Assembly: GCA_028064945.1 (NCBI GenBank)
Contig: JAPTWQ010000121.1
Span: 1-21,444, forward strand
Source: Nitrospiraceae bacterium
Lineage (GTDB): Bacteria > Nitrospirota_A > Leptospirillia > Leptospirillales > Leptospirillaceae
Reading direction: 5' to 3'
DNA length: 21,444 nt
The translations under genes were made by a program, and so were the position numbers. The notes beneath the pieces were generated by a model. That model made no database searches. It was not told where the DNA came from and saw only the letters and a list, made by a program, of their open reading frames with translations. Shown here piece after piece: positions 1-6,972 of this stretch (positions are counted from its first letter, which is position 1; each line of letters begins with the position of its first letter).

Positions 1-1503
1 GACAAGATCCGCATCGCCGTTGAGCTCGATCTTCTTGGCGTCGACTATATTGAGGGGGGATGGCCCGGAGCCAACCCGAAAGACATAGAGTTTTTTCGCA
101 GAATCAAGGAAATTCCCCTGTCGAGAAGCAAGATGGCCGCTTTTGGTTCAACGAGAAAAGCGCACAACAGGACCTCCGAAGATCCGGTTTTAAAAGCCCT
201 CCTGGCGTCAGAGACGCCTGTTGTGACGATTTTCGGAAAGTCCTGGTCCCTCCATGTGAAGGAGGTTCTGAACGTCTCAGCGGCCAAGAATCTCGAAATG
301 ATCAGGGAAAGTGTGGCCTTCCTAAAAGATCATGGGCGGGAAGTCGTTTACGATGCGGAGCATTTTTTTGATGGGTACAAGGATGCTCCCGACTTTGCGA
401 TCGATACGATCAGGGCTGCTTCCGATGCCGGTGCCGACTGGATTGTCCTGTGTGATACCAACGGAGGAACCCTTCCATGGGAAACTTCCGAAATTTTCAG
501 CGAGACAAAAAAGGCTGTTTCCACTGCACTGGGAATTCATGCACACAATGACTGCGAGATGGCGGTGGCCAACAGTCTCAGTGCCGTCAGGCTCGGGGCC
601 CGCCAGATCCATGGAACGATCAACGGGATCGGAGAACGTTGCGGAAATGCCAACCTGCTCTCTGTCATGGCCAACCTCTCTCTCAAGATGGGCATTGATG
701 TCTCGACGCCCGAGTCATTGTCACGCCTCAAGCACCTGGCATCCCTTCTTTTTGAGCTTCAGAATCGTCCTCTTCCCAAGAATCTTCCTTTTGTGGGAGA
801 GTCGGCATTTGCCCACAAGGGGGGTGTCCATGTTCATGCCATCCGGAAAAACAGCCGGGCTTACGAACATATCGATCCGGCTTCCGTGGGAAACAGGCAG
901 AGAATTCTCCTTTCCGAGCACTCGGGCAAGAGCAACCTGATTGAAAAAGCCCGTCAATACGGAATATCGATGGATGGGGAAAGCCCGGAAGCGGAAAAGA
1001 TTCTTCATCGCCTGAAAGAGCTTGAGCATCAGGGATTCCAGTTTGAGGGTGCCGAAGCTTCGTTCGAGCTTTTGATGCGTTCGGCCATGGGAACCATGCA
1101 GCCTTTTTTTACGATCGAATTTTTCCATATTCTCATGGACCAGCAGTCTTCGCATCACGGCGGGCTTTCCGAGGCGACCATGCGCATTCGTGTCGGAGAG
1201 AGCCACGAGCATACGGCGGCATTGGGCAATGGACCCGTCAATGCCCTTGACCTGGTTCTCCGGAAAGCCCTGACCCCGTTCTATCCGGAAGTCTCGAAAA
1301 TCAGGCTTGTCGACTACAAGGTGAGGGTGCTGACAGGGGATCGCGGGACGAGTTCGGGGGTCAGGGTCCTGATTCAGTCCGGGGTCGGCACGGAACTTTG
1401 GGGAACGGTCGGTGTTTCGGAAAATGTGATCAGTGCAAGCTTGATGGCACTCAAAGACAGTATCGACTACTGGCTCTTGAAATCGGGAGTACTGCCAAAG
1501 TGA
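1..1503 (+). CDS. cimA: (R)-citramalate synthase, 5' end cut by window
   Basis: Condenses pyruvate and acetyl-CoA to citramalate, giving 2-oxobutanoate for isoleucine without threonine deaminase. The frame is open from base 1 (DKIRIAVELDLLGVDYIEGGWPG), so the gene starts outside the window. About 20-30 residues should be missing, including the usual DTTLRDG motif. Visible signatures are EGGWPGANPKD near the start, FGKSW, the metal-binding HAHND (bases 538-552), NGIGERCGNANL, and a C-terminal LeuA-type dimerisation/allosteric domain (roughly from RIRVGESHEHTAALGNGPV to the end). The EGGWPG and FGKSW signatures separate it from 2-isopropylmalate synthase and homocitrate synthase. 500 residues are visible, against about 520-540 for the family. 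Its TGA shares one base with the lpxA ATG (TGATG), suggesting translational coupling. Feedback control by isoleucine through the C-terminal domain is known for the family, not shown here. Confidence 0.93.
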   Translation, partial: DKIRIAVELDLLGVDYIEGGWPGANPKDIEFFRRIKEIPLSRSKMAAFGSTRKAHNRTSEDPVLKALLASETPVVTIFGKSWSLHVKEVLNVSAAKNLEMIRESVAFLKDHGREVVYDAEHFFDGYKDAPDFAIDTIRAASDAGADWIVLCDTNGGTLPWETSEIFSETKKAVSTALGIHAHNDCEMAVANSLSAVRLGARQIHGTINGIGERCGNANLLSVMANLSLKMGIDVSTPESLSRLKHLASLLFELQNRPLPKNLPFVGESAFAHKGGVHVHAIRKNSRAYEHIDPASVGNRQRILLSEHSGKSNLIEKARQYGISMDGESPEAEKILHRLKELEHQGFQFEGAEASFELLMRSAMGTMQPFFTIEFFHILMDQQSSHHGGLSEATMRIRVGESHEHTAALGNGPVNALDLVLRKALTPFYPEVSKIRLVDYKVRVLTGDRGTSSGVRVLIQSGVGTELWGTVGVSENVISASLMALKDSIDYWLLKSGVLPK

Positions 1504-2351
1504 TGAATGAATCCGCTGAAAATTCCCTCTGGCCTCTGGCCGAAGTTCACCCTACGGCGATTGTCGGCGATGGTGTGGAGCTCTCACCAGGGGTCCGGAT
1601 CGGCCCGTGGTGCTCCATCAAGGGTCCGGCTTCCATTGGTCCGGGGACGGTTCTTATGGAACGTGTTTCTGTCGGGCCATGGGTTGTCATGGGGCGCAAC
1701 AATATTGTTCATATGGGAGCAGTGATTGGACATGCCCCCCAGGACCTCTCCTACCATGGAGAGGAAACATGGACACATATCGGGTCAGACAACGAAATCC
1801 GGGAGTATGTGACGATTCATCGGGGATCCCGGTCCGGTCTCAGGACGGTGATCGGGGACCACAATCTCCTGATGGGCCTATCCCATGTGGCCCATGATGT
1901 CGAGATCGGGAATCGTGTCATTCTGGCAAACGGAGCCCTCCTGGCGGGACATGTTCATGTCGGGGACCAGGCCTTTGTGTCGGGAGGCGTTCTTGTTCAC
2001 CAGTTTGTTCGGATCGGAAGGCTTGCCCTTCTCAGAGGGGGATCCCGTACCAGCCGCGATGTGCCTCCTTTTTGTATCATGGACGGAACCCACACCGTCC
2101 GCTCCCTGAACAGGGTCGGACTCAAGAGGGCAGGGGTATCGGCGGAGGAGCGGGCCAGCCTCAAAAGGGCCTTCCGGATCCTGTTCGGACATCGCAGGAT
2201 GGAGAAAGAGGCCCTGATCCGCCTTGAAACCGATTCCAGTCCTCTTGTCCGGGAGCTTGTCCGATTCATCAGGGATTCAAAGAGGGGCGTTTGTCACGGA
2301 ACGGGCAGCCTGCCTGATATTGACACGGAAATGGGTGTTGACTATGATTAG
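1503..2351 (+). CDS. lpxA: UDP-N-acetylglucosamine O-acyltransferase (LpxA)
   Basis: First step of lipid A synthesis: moves a 3-hydroxyacyl chain from ACP to UDP-GlcNAc, in the cytoplasm. The 282-residue protein has a left-handed beta-helix hexapeptide pattern from residue 16 (HPTAIVGDGVELSPG, VRIGPW and so on). The LpxA block follows: PQDLSYHGEE, EIREYVTIHRGS, NLLMGLSHVAHDV with H131 as the likely catalytic His, LAGHV (H150) and VHQFVRIG (H166), then a helical C-terminal domain. ATG at 1503 overlaps the cimA stop, which fixes the start; an in-frame opening runs further upstream but lies inside cimA. Length is slightly above the usual 255-265 residues. It is separated from the lpxD-fabZ-lpxB partners it often sits beside. 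I cannot say whether a second lpxA exists elsewhere. Confidence 0.9.
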   Translation: MNESAENSLWPLAEVHPTAIVGDGVELSPGVRIGPWCSIKGPASIGPGTVLMERVSVGPWVVMGRNNIVHMGAVIGHAPQDLSYHGEETWTHIGSDNEIREYVTIHRGSRSGLRTVIGDHNLLMGLSHVAHDVEIGNRVILANGALLAGHVHVGDQAFVSGGVLVHQFVRIGRLALLRGGSRTSRDVPPFCIMDGTHTVRSLNRVGLKRAGVSAEERASLKRAFRILFGHRRMEKEALIRLETDSSPLVRELVRFIRDSKRGVCHGTGSLPDIDTEMGVDYD

Positions 2352-2378
2352 GGGTCATTTTTTAGGAAGGGATGGGCA

Positions 2379-2654
2379 ATGAAAAGATCAGATATCGTTC
2401 GACATGTTCTTGAAGATGGTGAAAATCAGGAGCTTACGGCCCGCTCTGTGGGCAAGATCTTTGATTTTTTTCTTGAAGAAATCGCAAGTTCGCTTGAGCG
2501 TGGCGAAGATGTCAAGATTTCAGGCTTCGGGACATTTATCGTTCGAAAAATCAAGGCAAGGCCCGGCAGAAATCCCCGGACAGGCGAGCCTGTCCCGATT
2601 CCGGAGCATCATACGGTTCTGTTCCACCCTAGCCGGTCTTTTTTCAAAAAGTAG
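2379..2654 (+). CDS. ihfA: IHF/HU-family DNA-bending protein, IHF-alpha type
   Basis: Small basic nucleoid protein (91 residues) that bends DNA in the minor groove as a dimer. Sequence shows the family order: helical N-terminal dimerisation half (MKRSDIVRHVLEDGENQELTARSV), the KISGFGTFIVRKIKARPGRNPRTG core with the beta-arm tip R-N-P, and an acidic/aromatic tail. GRNPRTGEPVPIPEHHTVLFHPS resembles IHF-alpha more than HU. A purine-rich AGGAAGGG lies upstream of the ATG. It precedes a merR gene and tRNA-Pro, an order I recall from pseudomonads (pheT-ihfA-merR-tRNA-Pro), which supports the alpha assignment. HU remains possible without a phylogeny. Confidence 0.87.
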   Translation: MKRSDIVRHVLEDGENQELTARSVGKIFDFFLEEIASSLERGEDVKISGFGTFIVRKIKARPGRNPRTGEPVPIPEHHTVLFHPSRSFFKK

Positions 2655-2669
2655 TCGCGAGGGAATCCA

Positions 2670-3005
2670 ATGGTTTCCCGCCCCCAGAAAAAGTTCCGGA
2701 TCGGCGAGGTTTCCAGGATGCTGGGCGTTTCTCCCTCGACACTCCGTTACTGGGAAAGCGTCATACCTCTTCTTTCCCCCATGAAGACCCCCGGAGGTCA
2801 AAGGGAATATACGGAAGAAGATGTCCGGTTTCTGGGACGCATTGCTCAGCTGGTCAGGAATGAGGGACGTTCTCTTGAAGGAGCCAGGGAACTTCTCATG
2901 AACGGCAAAGGGGAGCAGTCGGCGGTTCTTCTCTGGGATCTGCTGACCGAAGTGCGCAAGGCACTTCAGGTCATGGAAAGAAATGATAACGAAATCGGGG
3001 CGTAG
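2670..3005 (+). CDS. short MerR-family transcriptional regulator
   Basis: 111-residue protein with an N-terminal MerR winged helix ([21 protein letters not shown], residues about 9-29) and the wing sequence [16 protein letters not shown] (about 40-55), then a short helix for dimerisation. There is no C-terminal effector domain and no cysteine, so it is not a metal sensor of the MerR/CueR kind. It matches the small MerR proteins found next to ihfA, whose ligand is unknown to me. ATG at 2670 follows GAGGGAA (2659-2665) with short spacing. The last three sense codons and the TAG stop lie inside or at the edge of the tRNA-Pro gene: bases 2996-3005 are shared, and the stop uses tRNA positions 8-10. 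Confidence 0.85.
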   Translation: MVSRPQKKFRIGEVSRMLGVSPSTLRYWESVIPLLSPMKTPGGQREYTEEDVRFLGRIAQLVRNEGRSLEGARELLMNGKGEQSAVLLWDLLTEVRKALQVMERNDNEIGA

Positions 3006-3072
3006 CGCAGCCCGGTAGCGCACTCCCTTGGGGTGGGAGTGGTCGAAGGTTCAAATCCTTTCGCCCCGACCA
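2996..3072 (+). tRNA. tRNA-Pro (anticodon GGG)
   Basis: 77-nt tRNA with encoded CCA. Acceptor arms CGGGGCG (2996-3002) and CGCCCCG (3062-3068) pair perfectly; discriminator A at 3069, CCA at 3070-3072. The D-arm is GCGC...GCGC, the anticodon stem is CTCCC/GGGAG with loop TTGGGGT (3028-3034) and anticodon GGG at 3030-3032, and the T-loop is TTCAAATC. It reads the CCC and CCU proline codons. The 5' end overlaps the merR coding end by 10 bases, so the tRNA probably has to be processed from a merR-tRNA transcript or made from a promoter inside merR. A rho-independent terminator follows within 7 bases. Confidence 0.97.
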
Positions 3073-3078
3073 ATTTTG

Positions 3079-3113
3079 GAGGAGTTCCATTTTTCTGGGG
3101 CTCCTCTTTTTTA
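3079..3113 (+). terminator. rho-independent terminator after tRNA-Pro
   Basis: GAGGAGTTCC (3079-3088) pairs over 10 bp (two G-U) with GGGGCTCCTC (3097-3106) around an 8-nt loop, followed by a run of six T. It closes the ihfA-merR-tRNA unit. Confidence 0.85.
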
Positions 3114-3204
3114 TTTGCAGCGTTTTCTATTTGCGGCGGAAGTTTTTGGCCGGAGGATCCTTTCTCCAGTGTTTCCTTCCCGCTCTGATCCCTTTCACGG
3201 CCCA

Positions 3205-3233
3205 TTGCAGATACGGGTGCCGGGTATCATAAT
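3205..3233 (+). promoter_or_regulatory. candidate sigma70-type promoter for the surE unit
   Basis: TTGCAG (3205-3210), a 17-nt spacer and CATAAT (3228-3233), a -10 box with 5 of 6 consensus bases. It lies just after the tRNA terminator and about 48 bp before the chosen surE start. The -35 match is only 3 of 6, so this is a prediction by eye. Confidence 0.4.
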
Positions 3234-3280
3234 GTTTCTTGACCCGGACCGGATGGCCTTTCCCAACATTAGGATATCAA

Positions 3281-4129
3281 TTGACTTTTTCAGAAAAAGA
3301 ACCCCTGATCCTGATTTCAAACGATGACGGTATCGATTCGGACGGGATTCGTGTCCTGGAAGAAGCTGCGGAAGGGTTCGGACAGATCGTCGTGGTTGCC
3401 CCGGACCAGGAGCGGTCTGCCGCATCCCATGCCCTGACACTTCACCAGCCCCTGCGCTATACCATGCGACGGGCCAACCATTATGCCGTCAATGGAACGC
3501 CCACCGACTGCATCAATCTTGCCCGCTTTGTCATATTGCCGAGAAAGCCCGATCTTGTCCTTTCCGGCATCAATCACGGATCAAATCTTGCCGACGATGT
3601 CACTTATTCAGGGACGGTGTCTGCCGCTTTCGAAGGTTCTCTCCTCGGGTCCCTTTCAATGGCTTTCTCGCTTGAAAGTCCCGAAGCGGAAGGAATGGCT
3701 TTCCAGCTTGACACGGCCTATCATGTTGCCCGCCATCTGATTGGAAAAATGCTGGAACGTCCTTCTGATCCGCAGGTGCTGTATTCTGTCAATATTCCGA
3801 ACCGTTCGAGGGAAAACCTTTCCGGAATAAGGGTCACCCATCTGGGCAAGAGGATCCTGAATGAAAACAATATCATCCGCAAGGAAGATCCGAGAGGGCG
3901 CCCGTATTTCTGGATTGGCCTGAATTCGAGGGATTATGAGCCCGATCCCCACTCTGACCTTCATGCGATCGACCATGGGTATGTCTCCGTTACGCCGCTT
4001 CACCTGGACCTGACTCATTTTCCGTCGATGGAAACGATTGCGGCGTGGGAGCAGGACGGTTCCATGAAAGATGCAGCCAATCCTGCCAGTCCGGACAACG
4101 GGTCGGCTCCCGGGAGGGGAGCCCTGTGA
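3281..4129 (+). CDS. surE: 5'/3'-nucleotidase SurE (survival protein)
   Basis: Metal-dependent phosphatase acting on nucleoside monophosphates (5' and 3') and, in known members, on short polyphosphate; cytoplasmic. Family motifs are ILISNDDG (metal-binding D15, D16), APDQERSAAS (S46), HYAVNGTPTDCI, LVLSGINHGSN (N98) and VTYSGTVSAAFEG. A TTG at 3281 is chosen because it is preceded by AGGAT (3271-3275) and gives a start just before the SurE core; another in-frame TTG at 3239 would add 14 untypical residues. At 282 residues it is longer than the usual ~250 because of a C-terminal low-complexity tail (MKDAANPASPDNGSAPGRGAL). It is the first gene of a unit with a Pcm-like gene, the classic surE partner. 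Confidence 0.92.
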   Translation: MTFSEKEPLILISNDDGIDSDGIRVLEEAAEGFGQIVVVAPDQERSAASHALTLHQPLRYTMRRANHYAVNGTPTDCINLARFVILPRKPDLVLSGINHGSNLADDVTYSGTVSAAFEGSLLGSLSMAFSLESPEAEGMAFQLDTAYHVARHLIGKMLERPSDPQVLYSVNIPNRSRENLSGIRVTHLGKRILNENNIIRKEDPRGRPYFWIGLNSRDYEPDPHSDLHAIDHGYVSVTPLHLDLTHFPSMETIAAWEQDGSMKDAANPASPDNGSAPGRGAL

Positions 4130-4171
4130 TGGACGCGGTGCGGCCGGGGACTGCCCCGTGAGGCTGACTTG

Positions 4172-4741
4172 ATGACAGCCCATCAGTCAAGAGAATACAG
4201 GAACAACGTCGTTTCCGAGCTGTCCCGGGCTTTTCCGAGGGCCGATCCCCGTCTTTTTTCTGCGATCCTGAAAAATCCCCGGGAATCTCTCTTCCCGGAA
4301 ATTCCTGTCGAATCCCTCTACGGAGAAGAAAGAGCGGGAGGCTTTGCCGGGAGGCCCGCTCCTTCTGTTTTTGAGGTTTCAAAGATTCTTGTGGAGTCCG
4401 GGATCCAGAAGGGGGATCAGGTTCTTCTCGTTGCGCCAACGGACCCTTATTTTTTGCTCATTTTGTCTGAGCTGACCCTCAGAATTTCAATTTTTGAGGA
4501 AAATCCCTCGATTGCGGAGGAACTTTCTGTTGCTGTTTGCGACCTGGGGCTTCCCCATATCAAGATTGCCCGGGACTATTCGATGTTCGAGGCGATTTCC
4601 CGGGGGAAAAAGATCATACATGTCGATTTTTCCGGAAAAGATACTTCCCTGCTGGAGTTTTACCGCAGGATCCCGGAGGCCATGCTGTTTTGCTACGTAT
4701 TTGAAAATGAAACGACAATGGAGAGAACCACATGTTTTTGA
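4172..4741 (+). CDS. diverged Pcm-like (isoaspartate methyltransferase-related) protein
   Basis: 189-residue protein that I read as a degenerate relative of protein-L-isoaspartate O-methyltransferase. Its N-terminal half follows the Pcm layout: DPRLFSAILKNPRESLFPE resembles the family's 'D.R.L.A...PRE.FVP' block, LYGEERAGG falls where 'AY.D.PLPIG' sits, and APSVFEVSKILVESGIQKGDQVLLV mimics the helix and strand leading into the SAM site. The glycine-rich SAM motif I (usually EIGTGSGYQ) is replaced by VAPTDPYFL around residue 88-95. SIFEENPSIAEEL and LGLPHIKI could match motif II and the NV stretch. The C-terminal part has no match I recognise. It follows surE, the usual Pcm neighbour, and overlaps cysS by 10 bases (ATG 4732, stop 4739-4741). 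ATG at 4172 follows GTGAGG. Likely inactive as a methyltransferase, but the open frame suggests some retained role. Confidence 0.6.
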   Translation: MTAHQSREYRNNVVSELSRAFPRADPRLFSAILKNPRESLFPEIPVESLYGEERAGGFAGRPAPSVFEVSKILVESGIQKGDQVLLVAPTDPYFLLILSELTLRISIFEENPSIAEELSVAVCDLGLPHIKIARDYSMFEAISRGKKIIHVDFSGKDTSLLEFYRRIPEAMLFCYVFENETTMERTTCF

Positions 4742-6186
4742 CCCCATCCTTTTTAAATTCCCTGACCGGCAAGAACGAACCCATTAAAACCCTTGAGCCG
4801 GGCAAGGTCTCGATGTATGTCTGCGGAGTGACTGTCTATGACGACTGCCATCTGGGTCATGCAAGAAGCCAGATTGTTTTCGATACGGTGAACCGGATGC
4901 TTCTGACTCTTGGCTATCAGGTCCGCTATGTTCGAAATATTACCGACATCGACGACAAGATCATCAAAAAAGCCCATGATTCAAACCGGACGATTGGGGA
5001 GATCACCTCTACCTACATCGATTCTTTTCACTCCGACATGAATCGCCTGAAAATTCTTCCTCCATCGGTTGAACCGCGTGCGACACTTTATCTCGACCAT
5101 ATGATCGAGCTGATCCAGACGCTGATCGACAAGGGGCATGCCTATATCAAGGATGGGAGCGTCTATTTCCGGGTCAGAAGCTATTCGGCTTATGGAGAGC
5201 TGTCCCACCAGCAGATTGCCGAGCTCAGGTCCGGAGCGCGGGTTGAGTCGGATGAAGGCAAGGAGGATCCGCTTGATTTTGCTCTCTGGAAAGCTGTGAA
5301 AGAGGGGGAGCCCAGTTACGATGCTCCTTTTGGCGCCGGGCGGCCAGGGTGGCATATTGAATGTTCGGCGATGAGCCTTCATGAGCTTGGGGAGTCGTTC
5401 GATATCCATGGAGGGGGACTGGACCTTCTCTTTCCCCACCATGAAAATGAACGGGCCCAGAGCGAAGCTGCAACCGGAAAGACATTTGTCACGACATGGA
5501 TCCACAACGGCTTTGTCACCATCAACGATGCGAAGATGGCGAAGTCTCTCGGGAACAGCTTCCGGATAGCCTCTTTTTTTGAGACATCTCCTTTCAAGGA
5601 CCCCGTTACGGCTGAATGGCTCCGGATCTTTTTCCTCTCGACCCATTACCGTTCCCCGGTGGATATTTCGGAGGAGTCTCTTGGCCATGCAAAGGCTTCC
5701 CTGGACAGCCTTCATGAGTTCCAGATCCGTCTTGAGAAGGTGGCAAAGTCCAGGGGGATTGTGCCGGGCCCATTGTTTTCCGGACCGTCAGGCCGGTTCC
5801 TGAAGGCCCTGTCGAACGATATGGATACCGCCGTTGCCCTCCGGATCCTCCATGAAACAAAGACCTCCCTGAATCCCATGCTCGATGCGGGAGGGGATCC
5901 TTCCGAATCGGATCTTTCCGGCGCCTTGAGGCTTCTTTTGACGGTCAGGGAAATTTTCGGAATTCTTGAGGTTCCCTCCGAAGAATGGGTTTTCGGCAAA
6001 GGTGAGAAGGGGTCTTCAAATATGGCCCTGTCTGTTGCCGAAGCCGAAGCGATGATCCGAAAGAGGGAGGAAGCCAGGGCTGCAAAAAATTTCCAGAAGG
6101 CCGATGAGATCCGTGATCGTCTGAGACAGGCCGGATATGAACTGATGGACAATCCGGGAGGTCTGCCACGGATCAGGAGGATATAG
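4732..6186 (+). CDS. cysS: cysteinyl-tRNA synthetase
   Basis: Charges tRNA-Cys with cysteine. 484-residue class I synthetase of normal bacterial length. Zinc ligands correspond to C31 (MYVCGVTVYD), C211 (WHIECSAMS), H236 and E240 (FPHHENERAQSE). HLGH (40-43) is the HIGH signature, and KMAKS (268-272) stands where KMSKS is usual, a conservative variant. The C-terminal DALR-like helical region and EEARAAKNFQKADEIRDRLRQAGYEL are typical for CysRS. ATG at 4732 lies inside the end of the Pcm-like gene, suggesting coupled translation. The stop at 6184-6186 comes right after AGGAGG (6175-6180), an SD that must serve the next gene. Confidence 0.97.
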   Translation: MFLTPSFLNSLTGKNEPIKTLEPGKVSMYVCGVTVYDDCHLGHARSQIVFDTVNRMLLTLGYQVRYVRNITDIDDKIIKKAHDSNRTIGEITSTYIDSFHSDMNRLKILPPSVEPRATLYLDHMIELIQTLIDKGHAYIKDGSVYFRVRSYSAYGELSHQQIAELRSGARVESDEGKEDPLDFALWKAVKEGEPSYDAPFGAGRPGWHIECSAMSLHELGESFDIHGGGLDLLFPHHENERAQSEAATGKTFVTTWIHNGFVTINDAKMAKSLGNSFRIASFFETSPFKDPVTAEWLRIFFLSTHYRSPVDISEESLGHAKASLDSLHEFQIRLEKVAKSRGIVPGPLFSGPSGRFLKALSNDMDTAVALRILHETKTSLNPMLDAGGDPSESDLSGALRLLLTVREIFGILEVPSEEWVFGKGEKGSSNMALSVAEAEAMIRKREEARAAKNFQKADEIRDRLRQAGYELMDNPGGLPRIRRI

Positions 6187-6926
6187 CCGGACCTCCACTT
6201 GTTGGAGGTCTGAGAGCGGTACTTGAGATCCTGAGGCATGACCCCAAGAGGGTGGCCCGGCTTTACCTCAAGGACGATCACAAGCCGGACCAGCGAAGGA
6301 TGGAGATTGTGGCCAAGGCCAGGTCTCTCGCCATTGCGGTCGATTTCCTTGGGAGGGAGGCTTTTGACCGCATTTCAGGGGATCTGGTCCACCAGGGTGT
6401 TGTCGCGCTTCTTGAACCTGTGGAGATGCTGGACCTCGATACGTTCCTTGGAGGTTTTGACGCTCTCTGTCCTCCGTCTCCCCTGGTCATGGTTGACGGG
6501 GTTCTCGATCCCAGGAACCTGGGCGCGCTTCTCCGGACATGCGATGCGGCCGGAGTCAAGGGGGTCCTGATGCCAAAAAGACGGGTGGCTCCATTGTCTG
6601 CGGTTTGTGCCAAGGCTTCTGCCGGAGCGATGTTCACGCTTCCTCTTGTCCGATGCGGGAATCCTGCGAATACCATTCTGGCTCTCAAGAAGGCTGGCTA
6701 TGGTATCGCAGCCCTTTCCCTCGAGGGGGAGGCTGTCTATGGAACCCGTTTCCCGGACCCTCTGGTTGTTGTGATCGGATCAGAAGAAAAGGGGGCCTCC
6801 CGGCCGGTGCTCAAGATTTCCGACTGGAAGGTCCGTCTTCCGATGAAAGGGCAGATTGATTCCCTGAACCTTTCCGTTGCGGCCGGAATATTTTTGTACA
6901 CACAAATAGACATGAGGGGGAAGTGA
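6183..6926 (+). CDS. rlmB: TrmH-family 23S rRNA 2'-O-methyltransferase, RlmB type (start unresolved)
   Basis: SPOUT methyltransferase, probably methylating a 2'-OH in 23S rRNA (G2251 in E. coli). SPOUT motifs: VDGVLDPRNLGALLRTCDAAG (motif 1), VVVIGSEEKGASRPV (motif 2, GSEEKG where GSEGKG is usual) and LPMKGQIDSLNLSVAAGIFLY (motif 3). The conserved N-terminal substrate-binding domain begins at LVGGLRAVLEILRHDPKRVARLYL, but no ATG, GTG or TTG exists in frame between the upstream in-frame stop at 6138 and GTG 6252. GTG 6252 would remove that conserved stretch. ATA at 6183 (overlapping the cysS TAG, 2 nt after AGGAGG) and CTG at 6210 are non-canonical options; the coordinates given assume ATA. 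The function call is firm, the start is not. Confidence 0.88.
   Translation: MAGPPLVGGLRAVLEILRHDPKRVARLYLKDDHKPDQRRMEIVAKARSLAIAVDFLGREAFDRISGDLVHQGVVALLEPVEMLDLDTFLGGFDALCPPSPLVMVDGVLDPRNLGALLRTCDAAGVKGVLMPKRRVAPLSAVCAKASAGAMFTLPLVRCGNPANTILALKKAGYGIAALSLEGEAVYGTRFPDPLVVVIGSEEKGASRPVLKISDWKVRLPMKGQIDSLNLSVAAGIFLYTQIDMRGK
6190..6210 (+). promoter_or_regulatory. 8-bp hairpin at the rlmB translation start
   Basis: GACCTCCA (6190-6197) and TGGAGGTC (6203-6210) form a perfect 8-bp stem with loop CTTGT. The 5' arm contains CCTCC, able to pair instead with the AGGAGG at 6175-6180, and the 3' arm carries a second GGAGG. A structure of this kind could gate rlmB translation. The pairing is seen; the role is inference. 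Confidence 0.45.
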
Positions 6927-6972
6927 CCGCCAGAAGATCCCTCCACTGGTGTTCCCGGAAGGAGTTCATGAA

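Noticed and set aside
2996..3113. Integrated element at tRNA-Pro
   Set aside because: No integrase, no repeated tRNA 3' end later in the window, and a terminator plus housekeeping genes follow directly.
4145..4158. CGGGG-actg-CCCCG hairpin between surE and the Pcm-like gene
   Set aside because: Only 5 bp, no T-run, and the genes appear to form one unit; likely incidental in GC-rich DNA.
4981..5715. Long minus-strand open frame across cysS (244 residues)
   Set aside because: Antisense to a well-conserved CysRS; composition (Arg/Pro-rich, no motif) is typical of a shadow frame.
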